Below, in pieces: positions 54,371 to 62,168 of a stretch of 64,000 bases of DNA. The notes below the pieces were generated by a model that made no database searches, had not been told where the DNA came from, and saw only the letters and a program-made list of their open reading frames with translations. The stretch is from Cognatiyoonia sp965661665. GTDB taxonomy: Bacteria > Pseudomonadota > Alphaproteobacteria > Rhodobacterales > Rhodobacteraceae. Each line of letters opens with the position of its first letter. The stretch's first letter is position 1. The stretch lies in assembly GCF_965661665.1 (NCBI RefSeq), contig NZ_CBFIEO010000015.1:12187-76186 (forward strand), in the 5' to 3' direction. The translations under genes and the position numbers were made by a program.

Positions 54371-54895
54371 ATGATGGAAGCTATAAATCCAACTGTAAAA
54401 AGTACCAAATACAGCATTACAGCAAAGGTTTTTCACTGGAGCTTTGTTGTTTTATTCATATATGGCATTGGCAAGCAGATTGATGACGTAACTCTGCTTG
54501 AAGATTTTGCTCTTCTTAGGTTTGAACTCATCTTTGCCATCATATTTGTTTTATTGCTCGCCTGCCGATTTCTTTACATGATCAAAACACAAAATTCCTC
54601 CTTACCTGAGGAGACTTCAGCACTTCAAAAACGTGCAGCAAAATTGGTGCATTTGGGAATGTATGTGTCATTCGCCGCCATAGCTATTTCAGGCATCTTA
54701 ACTGGTGGCATATACTGGATGGGCATGAAAGAGGGTTTGCTCATTGAGGCAATAATAACTGTGCACGAGCTAGCAGTCAAAACAAGCTATGCGCTCATAG
54801 GTTTACATATATCGGCGGCGGTCTTCCATAGATTCAAACATGACGGCGTATGGAATTCTATGGTTCCCGTCTGGAAAGAAACAAAAATAAAGTAA
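54371..54895 (+). CDS. Cytochrome b561-family membrane protein, island-borne
   Basis: 174 residues with four helices and the heme-ligand pattern: AKVFHWSFVVL (helix 1), AAKLVHLGMYVSF (helix 3), ITVHELAVKTSYALIGLHISAAVFHRF (helix 4), ending HDGVWNSMVP. It is related to the protein at 10637 but AT-richer and divergent in the loops, so it was probably acquired with the island and did not arise by local duplication. ATG 54371 or 54374 can start it. It may accept electrons from the quinone pool. Confidence 0.85.
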   Translation: MMEAINPTVKSTKYSITAKVFHWSFVVLFIYGIGKQIDDVTLLEDFALLRFELIFAIIFVLLLACRFLYMIKTQNSSLPEETSALQKRAAKLVHLGMYVSFAAIAISGILTGGIYWMGMKEGLLIEAIITVHELAVKTSYALIGLHISAAVFHRFKHDGVWNSMVPVWKETKIK

Positions 54896-55246
54896 AGTGA
54901 ATAGTTAATGCACGGTAAAAGATTAAGACAGCATGGATGTGTTTTATGGCTGTGAGTTAGCCATGCTTATACCCAACACTACAAGTTGTAGTCCGTCTCA
55001 CATGTATCACCTGAACAGCACTCAAAGATGTTGGACTTACAAACCACACACTGCTCATCCCCGTGGACGACGACAGTGTTCAAGGGCGACTGACATCTGG
55101 GACATCGCTGAATGTATGAATTGGCTGGGTGAAGGGTGTTGTCCATATCAGTCATGGCATGAAATCACATTCTTTGAAGACAGATACACCAAACCCAATG
55201 CGGTTGAATGTTTACCTCATCATTCCATACGGCAACTGATACAGGC
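54896..55246. other. Island segment without recognisable gene
   Basis: An open frame (54933-55250, plus strand) of 105 codons is Cys/His-rich, but it has no ribosome site, no family resemblance and looks like low-grade read-through of AT-rich DNA. I do not call it a gene. Confidence 0.35.
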
Positions 55247-55585
55247 TTAACCCCCTGTCTGAAAACTGATCCCGTCTACGATTACATTAGATGTGCAACC
55301 GCTTGTACTGCAACATCTTGAGCCAATCTGTGGACACCTAGGATTAGCATAAAGGACCGTTGCTTCCTTGCCGTCAGCTGTAATGTCGATGTTATAAATA
55401 CTGCTCTCATCAAGCGTTATTCTAACAGCACTAAGGTCTTCTCCCTCTGGCACAGGCTCCATCGACTCCTGTTGAGCAGCTACGCATTCGGCTTGGTAGC
55501 CGTCCGAGATGAATTGGAGAATGTTTTCTGTTGTCTCAGCAAAGGCATGGGTAACTGAGACGATATAATCGGCCTTAGCGGGTCG
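55247..55585 (-). pseudogene. Cys-rich secreted protein fragment lacking a start
   Basis: The frame is open from 55585 to the TAA at 55247. It reads ADYIVSVTHAFAETTENILQF (like the end of a signal peptide), QAECVAAQQESMEPVPEGEDL, RITLDESSIYNIDITADGKEATVLY and a Cys-rich end (PRCPQIGSRCCSTSGCTSNV). No ATG, GTG or TTG with a ribosome site lies ahead of the signal-like part; the first ATG is at 55462, after it. It is probably a decayed exported protein. Function unknown. Confidence 0.45.
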
Positions 55586-56036
55586 TTATATTGAGCACTG
55601 TTAACATCGGCCCATCACACAACCTGATACGTGTTATATCCTTTAACGCCACAGCCCCTGCATACTACCCGCTGGCGTACTTCATGAGTGGTTGTTTTAG
55701 CAACATTGATGCGATGTTAAGCGGCTGGAGACATTCTTAAAAACCAAACACCTGTAATCAAACAAATAATCCTTTCACATATTGAAAAAACTATTCTGTT
55801 GCCCCCTGTGTTCCACCCCTTGGATACATTTTGGGTTACATTTTACTGTTTGTGGTGTTTGAAGTCTAAAATGATGTTGATACACCGAAGTTAGTCCCAC
55901 AGCGTTAAAGGGCAGCCAAATTGGCTAAGTAATTGAGTAGGATAGGTAAAAGATACTCGTAGGGATAACCTTGGTAAGCTGGTGGGGTTCCTCGTGACGT
56001 AAGGAACTAGTGAGAAATGCGTTAGCATTTGGAAGT
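55586..56036. other. Right end of island, no gene
   Basis: 451 AT-rich bases leading to the right repeat. I see no open frame with a family match. The segment 55800-55900 has TACATTTTGGGTTACATTTTA-like tandem half-repeats of the sort seen near integrase sites, but not enough to call one. Confidence 0.35.
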
Positions 56037-56057
56037 GATCCCTACCGCCGGAGCCAA
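56037..56057 (+). repeat. attR-like repeat
   Basis: An exact copy of 52681-52701 (21 bases). Flanking bases differ on both sides (AGT before, CTT after), which fixes the repeat length. Confidence 0.85.
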
Positions 56058-56062
56058 CTTAC

Positions 56063-56980
56063 CTATCTCTTGATCGGCATCAGTTGATAGGTGGCATCGC
56101 GTCCGAGCTTTGGCGTGGACTGCACCAGCTTGCTTTCGTTGAGCGAAATCAGATGGGCGAAGATGTTTCTGGCCGCAGCGGGATGGAGCTCCTTAGGCGT
56201 GTCTTTGTAGATCTCAGCCGTCAGATCATCAACAGACTTTGCCCCCAATACCAGCGCTGACAGAATATCCGCCGTGCGGTCCTTTCGATGCTCAATCAGC
56301 CAATTGATCCGATCAATCGCAGGTTTCACGGGTGCGCCATGCGCAGGATAAAGCACCTCTGGCCCCCGCGCCTTCAGCGTCTCACAAGAGGCCAGAAAAT
56401 CATCCAGATCCCCGTCAGGCGGCGAGACGAGCGAGCTGGCCCAGCCCATCACCAAATCACCCGAAAAGATCGCCTTGTCCCAGCGGACGGCGATGTGATT
56501 GCCCATGTGACCGGGGGTGTGCATGACCTCAAGAAACCATTCATTACTGGCTAAAACTTCACCGTGGCTCACGATCTGATCGGGCTGAAAGTCCCGATCA
56601 ATCCCCTCCCCACCGTCCGTCAAACCTTCCGACGCAAGCCGCTGCATCACCGCGCTCCGCCCTACGCGGCAATCGCCATAAGCCAGCACCGGCGCATTCA
56701 CCTCAGCCCCCAGACGTTTCGCGAGCGGCGTGTGGTCGAGGTGGGCGTGTGTCACGAGAATGAAGTGGACCTTGGCAAAACCCACGGCGCCAAGGATCGT
56801 CTTCAGATGCGCGTCACTGTCTGGACCCGGATCAATGATGATTAGCTTTTCTTGCCCAATTAGGTAGGTGTTTGTGCCCCAAAACGTCATTGGTGACGGA
56901 TTGGGCGCCAGGATGCGCCGCAGACCGTGGGCTAAGACATCGACCTTACCCGGGGTTGGGGAATTACCTGAGGATGTCAT
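56063..56980 (-). CDS. MBL-fold metallo-hydrolase
   Basis: 305 residues. The zinc motif HxHxDH is in VTHAHLDHTPLAKRL near residue 80, with further ligands in MHTPGHMGNHIAV and YPAHGAPVKPAIDRI. The C-terminal helical part (HLISLNESKLV) is a winged-helix extension as in LACTB2-like proteins. These are hydrolases acting on nucleic acid or thioesters; the substrate is not known. It starts 40 bases from the divergent histidine kinase. Confidence 0.85.
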   Translation of the reverse strand: MTSSGNSPTPGKVDVLAHGLRRILAPNPSPMTFWGTNTYLIGQEKLIIIDPGPDSDAHLKTILGAVGFAKVHFILVTHAHLDHTPLAKRLGAEVNAPVLAYGDCRVGRSAVMQRLASEGLTDGGEGIDRDFQPDQIVSHGEVLASNEWFLEVMHTPGHMGNHIAVRWDKAIFSGDLVMGWASSLVSPPDGDLDDFLASCETLKARGPEVLYPAHGAPVKPAIDRINWLIEHRKDRTADILSALVLGAKSVDDLTAEIYKDTPKELHPAAARNIFAHLISLNESKLVQSTPKLGRDATYQLMPIKR

Positions 56981-57020
56981 TGGTCTTTCCGTCTGCCGTC
57001 GTCGCCGTTAGGTAGATGGT

Positions 57021-58340
57021 ATGTTCTTTAGGTGGCTCAAACAATACATGCCGCGCGGCCTTTACCTCAGGGCCGCGTTTATTCTGTTGTTGCCTGTCTT
57101 AACGATTCAGTTGCTTGTCTCTGTCGTCTTCATTCAAAGACATTTTGAAGGCGTCACAAAGCAGATGACGCAGACCGTGAGTATTGAGCTTCGGTTTCTG
57201 GCAGACACGGCGAATGACGCCGCGCATTTGGATGCCGCACAATTGGCCGTCGCCGCCGTCGCGCAACCGCTGGCGTTGATGACTGATTGGCTGGAGGCGG
57301 CGCCTGAAGATGTCGACGACAAGCCACTGACAGACTTCACCGGAAATACGGTTCGGTCCTATCTGCGCCAAAGCGTGCCCGCGCTCGAGGCGGTCTCCCT
57401 CGCCGATCGTCGACAGGTGACGGTTTGGATCGGCACAGATCACGGCCCGATGGAGGTGACGTTCAGGCGCAGCCGCGTATCCGCCTCCAACCCGCATCAG
57501 TTGCTTGTGATTATGGTGGTCCTTGGTGCCGTGATGACGGCGATTTCCTATTTCTTTCTCAGAAACCAACTCAGGCCAATCAAACGGATGGCCAATGCGG
57601 CACAAGCCTTCGGGAAAGGTCAGATCGTTGATTATCTTCCAGCAGGTGCGACGGAGGTTCGCGCCGCGGGAGCGGCCTTCCTCGACATGCGGAACAGGAT
57701 TGAGCGGCAGACTCAGAACCGAACGTTGATGTTGTCGGGCGTCAGCCACGATCTGCGGACACCGCTGACCCGACTTCGGTTAGGCCTGTCAATGCTTGAC
57801 GATGAAGAGGCGAAACCCCTCATTGCGGATGTGGATGAGATGCAGCATTTGGTGGACGGCTTTCTTGATTTCGCACGCGATACTGCGTCGGACCAACTGG
57901 AACGGGTCGATCCACAGACAATTGTCGAAGCGGTCGTGCAGAAGGCGCAACGCGCTGGCCACGCAGTCACATTGAGAGATACCGATGGGTGCTCCGAGCC
58001 GATCAAGCTGCGCGTGTCCGCTTTGAACCGTGCTTTGGACAATTTGTGTAGTAATGCTGTCCGCTATGGATCGAAAGCAGAGGTCAGTGTGCACGTCACA
58101 CCCAAATCCGTGAGGTTCACCGTGCAAGATGATGGTCCCGGCATTCCGGCTGATTTTCGGGATGCGGCATTGCGGCCGTTTGAGCGGCTTGATCCATCCC
58201 GCAATCAGGACCGCGGGTCCGGCGTCGGGCTTGGACTGTCGATCGTCAACGATATCGCGCGGTCCCATGGCGGCGTGCTGCGACTTGGGGACAGTGACAC
58301 CCTCGGCGGTTTGAAGGCAGAAATCGTGTTGCCGCGCTAG
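57021..58340 (+). CDS. EnvZ-like sensor histidine kinase
   Basis: 439 residues: helix 1 (LRAAFILLLPVLTIQLLVSVVFI), a periplasmic domain of about 120 residues, helix 2 (LLVIMVVLGAVMTAISYFFL), a HAMP linker, an H-box (MLSGVSHDLRTPLTRLRLGLSML, phospho-His in SHDLRTP), N-box (NRALDNLCSNAVRYG), DDGPGIP and GSGVGLGLSIVNDIARSHGG. It is of EnvZ type and would pair with an OmpR-family regulator, which is not adjacent. It converges with and slightly overlaps the IclR gene. Confidence 0.9.
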   Translation: MFFRWLKQYMPRGLYLRAAFILLLPVLTIQLLVSVVFIQRHFEGVTKQMTQTVSIELRFLADTANDAAHLDAAQLAVAAVAQPLALMTDWLEAAPEDVDDKPLTDFTGNTVRSYLRQSVPALEAVSLADRRQVTVWIGTDHGPMEVTFRRSRVSASNPHQLLVIMVVLGAVMTAISYFFLRNQLRPIKRMANAAQAFGKGQIVDYLPAGATEVRAAGAAFLDMRNRIERQTQNRTLMLSGVSHDLRTPLTRLRLGLSMLDDEEAKPLIADVDEMQHLVDGFLDFARDTASDQLERVDPQTIVEAVVQKAQRAGHAVTLRDTDGCSEPIKLRVSALNRALDNLCSNAVRYGSKAEVSVHVTPKSVRFTVQDDGPGIPADFRDAALRPFERLDPSRNQDRGSGVGLGLSIVNDIARSHGGVLRLGDSDTLGGLKAEIVLPR

Positions 58341-59113
58341 TCGGCAAACAGCGCGTCAGTCAATTGGGCCGATGCTTCCTTCAAAGTCGGAAGCTGCGAT
58401 TTGGCATAGTCGATAGAAATGCGCTGTGTGGGCCCATGAAACGAGATCGCACCCACAAATTTCCCAGCTGGATTATAGAATGGGACCGCAATCGCAACCA
58501 TGCCCGGGAACAGTTCTTCTTGATCGAGTGCGAAGCCTTGCTTTTCAACCTCACCTACTTCTTTCAACAGCGCTTCGGGTGTGCTGAGGGTCCGGTCCGT
58601 CTCGACCGTTAGATCGAGCGAAGACACCAAAGTCTTGCGACGTGTGGGTGACAGGCTCGCCAAAAAGGTTTTGCCGCTGGCCGTACAATGGAATGGCACG
58701 CGACTGCCGACCGGCAGCTGGATACGAAACGGCCAATCGGTTTCAACGCGGTCAATGTAGCTCATGCCATCGTGTTCCGGCACCGCAAGGTTGACCGTTT
58801 CCCCGACTGCGCGTGCGACCCGTTCCAGAATTTGGTGACGTACTATGTGCAATCTGGAATGTGTCAGCAGACCGGTGCCCAACTCACGCAGACGACGGGC
58901 AGCGTGGTATTTCATCGACTGGCCGAGCCGTGTGATGAACCCCTCCTCCTCCAGCGTTGCGCAGAGGCGGTGAATGGATTGTTTGGGCAGGCCCAAGGAG
59001 GCGTTGATCTCCGTCGCGGTCATAGATCGCTCGCTCCGCCCCAGCACCTCTAGGATCAACAAACATCTGAGGTTTGTCGGGATACGGTCAGTTTCTGTTT
59101 CAGTTGGCATCAT
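58337..59113 (-). CDS. IclR-family transcriptional regulator
   Basis: 258 residues. The winged helix (CLLILEVLGRSERSMTATEINASLGLPKQSIHRLCATLEEEGFI, residues about 18-60) is followed by the IclR effector domain (GSRVPFHCTASGKTFLASL, LDQEELFPGMVAIAVPFYNPAGKFVGAISFHGP). It is divergent from the GMC dehydrogenase, the normal layout for a local regulator of a catabolic operon; the 105-base gap probably holds its operator. ATG 59113 or 59110. Confidence 0.9.
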   Translation of the reverse strand: MMPTETETDRIPTNLRCLLILEVLGRSERSMTATEINASLGLPKQSIHRLCATLEEEGFITRLGQSMKYHAARRLRELGTGLLTHSRLHIVRHQILERVARAVGETVNLAVPEHDGMSYIDRVETDWPFRIQLPVGSRVPFHCTASGKTFLASLSPTRRKTLVSSLDLTVETDRTLSTPEALLKEVGEVEKQGFALDQEELFPGMVAIAVPFYNPAGKFVGAISFHGPTQRISIDYAKSQLPTLKEASAQLTDALFAD

Positions 59114-59218
59114 CTGGACTCAAAGAAATCGGTTGCAAAACCTATCAAACTCAATACGTTGCATAACAGATACTATATGAGATAAAAAGTCTCATTTTTT
59201 AATACCTGGGAGGAGCGA

Positions 59219-60820
59219 TTGGAGTTCGACTTCATCGTTGTAGGTGCTGGTTCCGCTGGATGCGCTCTTGCGAGCCGCCTGTCGGAGGACGGTCGCTTTC
59301 AAGTTGCTCTGTTGGAAGCTGGACCAAAAGACACCAATCCTTGGATTCATGTGCCTGTTGGCTATTTCCGCACGATGGGAAATCCGCGTAGCGATTGGCG
59401 CTACAAGACCGAGGAAGATCCGGGCATCGCATGTCGTTCCATCAACTGGCCGCGCGGTCGAGTGCTTGGTGGCTCAAGTTCCATCAATGGGCTGCTTTAT
59501 GTGCGCGGTCAGGCGGAGGACTATGACGGCTGGGCGCAAATGGGCTGCACTGGTTGGAATTGGGAGAACGTGCTGCCCTACTTCAAACGGTCCGAATCGT
59601 GGGAAGGCGGTGATCCAGACAGTTTGCGTGGCAAGAACGGCCCACTGTCGGTTCAGAACTCCCGACTGACCCGCGATGTGGTCGACCGCTGGATTGATGC
59701 AGCAGAGCAAGCTGGATATAAGCGCAACTCAGATTACAACGGCCCTAATCAAGAGGGCGTTGGGCATTTTCAGCTGACCATGAAGGGTGGACGCCGGTGT
59801 TCTTCCGCGGTGGCCTATCTGCACCCGGCCAAGAACCGCAAGAACCTGACGGTGATCCCCAACACGCAGACCGAAAAGCTGTTGTTTGAGGGCGAGCGGG
59901 TTGTCGGCGTTCAGGCCGAACAGAATAACCAGATTGTTCAGTTCAAAGCACGGTGCGAAGTCATTTTGTCAGCAGGGGCAATAGGTTCACCGCAAATCCT
60001 CATGTTGTCAGGTCTGGGCGATCCGGACCAATTGTCAAAACACGGGATCGAGACGCGCGCCGCTGTCAAAGGCGTGGGGCGCAATCTGCAGGACCACCTG
60101 CAAGCGCGCCCAATCTTCAAAACCGACCTCTCGACAATCAACATCGAGACCAACAATTACTTCAAACAAGCGATCATCGGTTTGAAGTATATTTTAACCC
60201 AAAAAGGCGCTATGACCATGGCCGCAAGCCTTGGCACTGGGTTCTTGAAAACAGATGAACGGCTGGCGACACCAGACATTCAATTCCATATCCAACCGTT
60301 TAGCGCAGACAGCCCTGCAGAGGGTGCGCACAAATTTTCAGCGTTCACTGCCTCTGTCCTGCAACTGCGGCCCGAAAGCGCAGGACACCTTGAATTGCAG
60401 TCCGCGAACTTCAAGGATCACCCAAAAATTCACCCCAATTACCTGGCCACGAAAACCGACTGTGACACCATCGTCAAAGGCATTCAGGTGGCTCGGAAAA
60501 TCGCAACTTATGAACCACTTAAGTCACATATTTCAGAAGAACATGCGCCGGGTGCGGACGTCGCTTTTGAAGATTATGAGGGGACATTGGATTGGGCGCG
60601 CAGGACGTCTGTCACGATCTACCACCCGACTGGCACCTGCAAAATGGGGGTTGATCCAGACGCAGTTGTTGATCCACGGTTGCGAGTTAAAGGGACAAAA
60701 GGACTGCGTGTAGCTGACGCGTCCATCATGCCAATCATCGTGAGCGGCAACACTAATGCGCCAGCTATCATGATTGGCGAGAAAGCCAGCGATATGATCT
60801 TGGAGGATGCGAGAGCATGA
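59219..60820 (+). CDS. GMC-family oxidoreductase (choline/alcohol dehydrogenase type)
   Basis: 533 residues. The FAD motif is FIVVGAGSAGCALASRLSEDG, signature 1 is GRVLGGSSSINGLLYVRGQAEDYDGW, signature 2 is AGAIGSPQILMLSGLGD and the active-site end is YHPTGTCKMG with VSGNTNAPAIMIGEKAS. The start is TTG (59219) after GGGAGGAG; no ATG fits. The enzyme oxidises a primary alcohol to the aldehyde. With the TRAP genes behind it, it is likely to act on an imported organic alcohol. BetA is possible, but no betaine aldehyde dehydrogenase is here. Confidence 0.9.
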   Translation: MEFDFIVVGAGSAGCALASRLSEDGRFQVALLEAGPKDTNPWIHVPVGYFRTMGNPRSDWRYKTEEDPGIACRSINWPRGRVLGGSSSINGLLYVRGQAEDYDGWAQMGCTGWNWENVLPYFKRSESWEGGDPDSLRGKNGPLSVQNSRLTRDVVDRWIDAAEQAGYKRNSDYNGPNQEGVGHFQLTMKGGRRCSSAVAYLHPAKNRKNLTVIPNTQTEKLLFEGERVVGVQAEQNNQIVQFKARCEVILSAGAIGSPQILMLSGLGDPDQLSKHGIETRAAVKGVGRNLQDHLQARPIFKTDLSTINIETNNYFKQAIIGLKYILTQKGAMTMAASLGTGFLKTDERLATPDIQFHIQPFSADSPAEGAHKFSAFTASVLQLRPESAGHLELQSANFKDHPKIHPNYLATKTDCDTIVKGIQVARKIATYEPLKSHISEEHAPGADVAFEDYEGTLDWARRTSVTIYHPTGTCKMGVDPDAVVDPRLRVKGTKGLRVADASIMPIIVSGNTNAPAIMIGEKASDMILEDARA

Positions 60821-60859
60821 TCATGTCAGCGGCCAATTTCGGAGAAGTTACCAACGCCG

Positions 60860-60877
60860 TGGGGTGACACCACCCCA
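60860..60877 (+). promoter_or_regulatory. Hairpin in GMC-dctP gap
   Basis: TGGGGTG and CACCCCA form a seven-base-pair stem with an ACAC loop, 40 bases after the dehydrogenase stop. No T-run follows, so it is more likely an mRNA processing or stability hairpin between the dehydrogenase and dctP than a terminator. Confidence 0.45.
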
Positions 60878-60959
60878 TTGCATACCGGGACCCAAACCAT
60901 GCCCTCGAATTGGGACCCGAAAAGAGAAACAAGAGGGTGAAGGATAAGGGAGGTTATCC

Positions 60960-62054
60960 ATGTTTAAACTTAAGACAATCACTGCGGGTGTTGCAGCACT
61001 GGCGATCACGGCGACGTCCGCGATGGCCGAGAAGGTTCTGCGCATTCAGTCTGTGCTTCCAAACACAGCTGACGAAGTCTTCATGCTGAATGCATTCGGC
61101 GATGACGTTGCAGCTTTGACTGGTGGCTCTTTAACCGTTGAAGTCCTGCCTGCAGGCGCGATCGTCGGCCCACGCGACATTCTTGACGCGGTCGACGCTG
61201 GCCTTGTTGAAGGTGGCTTTGCTTGGACTCACTACTGGGGTGGTAAGCACGTTGCTGCAAACCTCTTCGGCGCGCCTGTTGCGGGTGCTGGTGTTGGCCT
61301 TGACAACATCGCATTCTTGTCATGGTTCCAGTACGGCGGCGGTAAAGAACTGTATGACCGTCTGTGGGATGAGATGGGCGTGAACGTCAAAGGCTTCATG
61401 CTGCAGCCAGTTGGTCCAGAAGCGCTCGGCTGGTTCCCAGAGCCAATCGAATCCATGGACGACTTCCGTCAGATGCGTTTCCGCGCGCCTCCAGGCATGG
61501 TTGGTGCAGCTTATGCTGACATCGGTGTTCCTGCTGTTGCTATGGGCGGCGGTGACATTCTGCCAGCTCTGGAAAAAGGAACAATTGACGCGGCTGAATG
61601 GTGCTGCCCGAAGCCTGACTCCGTATTCGGTTTCCAGAAAGTTCTGAAGCACTACTACCTACAGGGTCTGCACCAGGTCACAGTGAACGCCGACATGTAT
61701 GTCAACGGTGACTTCTATGACAGTCTGACAGATCAGGAAAAGATGGCGCTGGAAGTTGCTGCAAACGCATCTCTGTCTAAGTCCATGTCTTACCGTATCT
61801 TCGAAAACGGTAAGGCTCTGAAAGACCTGACAGAGAACCATGGCGTTATCCTGGAAGACACACCAGCAGACTACTTCACAGAGTACTCAGCGGCTGCGTC
61901 CAACGCTTTGCAAGCTGCTGCAGATGAGAACGAGTTCTTCGCAGAAGTCTGGGCGTCTCAGCGTGCATTCGCTGAAATTGCGGTTCCATTCTGGTCCGGT
62001 GCACAAACATCGAATGCGAGCCTTGGCCGCGCATTCGCAGACACACTCAAGTAA
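60960..62054 (+). CDS. dctP: TRAP transporter solute-binding protein (DctP family)
   Basis: 364 residues with a signal peptide (MFKLKTITAGVAALAITATSAMA). The mature protein has the DctP fold (VLRIQSVLPNTADEVFMLNAFGDDVAALTGG; ESMDDFRQMRFRAPPGMVGAAYADIGVPAVAMGGGDILPALEKGTIDAAEW). The conserved Arg of the carboxylate clamp is in MRFRAPPG near residue 180. The EWCCPKPDSVFGFQ segment resembles the mannitol/chloroaromatic-type group. A strong AAGGGAGG ribosome site precedes the ATG. The ligand is not known. Confidence 0.93.
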   Translation: MFKLKTITAGVAALAITATSAMAEKVLRIQSVLPNTADEVFMLNAFGDDVAALTGGSLTVEVLPAGAIVGPRDILDAVDAGLVEGGFAWTHYWGGKHVAANLFGAPVAGAGVGLDNIAFLSWFQYGGGKELYDRLWDEMGVNVKGFMLQPVGPEALGWFPEPIESMDDFRQMRFRAPPGMVGAAYADIGVPAVAMGGGDILPALEKGTIDAAEWCCPKPDSVFGFQKVLKHYYLQGLHQVTVNADMYVNGDFYDSLTDQEKMALEVAANASLSKSMSYRIFENGKALKDLTENHGVILEDTPADYFTEYSAAASNALQAAADENEFFAEVWASQRAFAEIAVPFWSGAQTSNASLGRAFADTLK

Positions 62055-62065
62055 GTGTTCTGATC

Positions 62066-62130
62066 GCGGGGCCTTTCGGGGCCCCGCACTTCATTTTTGA
62101 TAAGGGCAGACACCTTTTTCAAAAATGAAG
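62066..62130 (+). promoter_or_regulatory. Two hairpins between dctP and dctQM
   Basis: The first is an eight-base-pair GC stem (GCGGGGCC / GGCCCCGC, 62066-62087). Overlapping its tail, CTTCATTTTTGA at 62089-62100 is repeated exactly as an inverted copy at 62119-62130, an 18-base loop apart. The first can act as an attenuator or protect the dctP mRNA, a usual way to make more binding protein than permease. The second may open or close the dctQM ribosome site. Confidence 0.6.
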
Positions 62131-62168
62131 GTCCCGCGAAGGGTGCCGCACAATAAGGGAGAATGGGG

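Larger units (their letters stand above)
52681..56057. mobile_element. Remnant genomic island in tRNA-Asn
   Basis: About 3.4 kb between two identical 21-base repeats of the tRNA-Asn 3' end. The interior is visibly richer in A/T than its surroundings and carries an L,D-transpeptidase, a frameshifted secreted protein, a cytochrome b561 and a Cys-rich secreted fragment. No integrase, recombinase or replication gene is readable, so this is an island that has lost its mobility genes, or a cargo left after partial excision. Near the left end TGTCCGCA occurs twice (52767, 52778), 11 bases apart, which could be an integrase arm site. Confidence 0.8.

Noticed and set aside
54065..54417. Short frames on both strands ahead of the island b561 gene, including a 25-residue hydrophobic one from 54211
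   Set aside because: Overlap each other and the b561 start, and none has convincing support; the 25-residue frame has only a weak AGAAG.
54933..55250. 105-codon Cys/His-rich frame in the island
   Set aside because: No start signal and no recognisable fold; likely chance.
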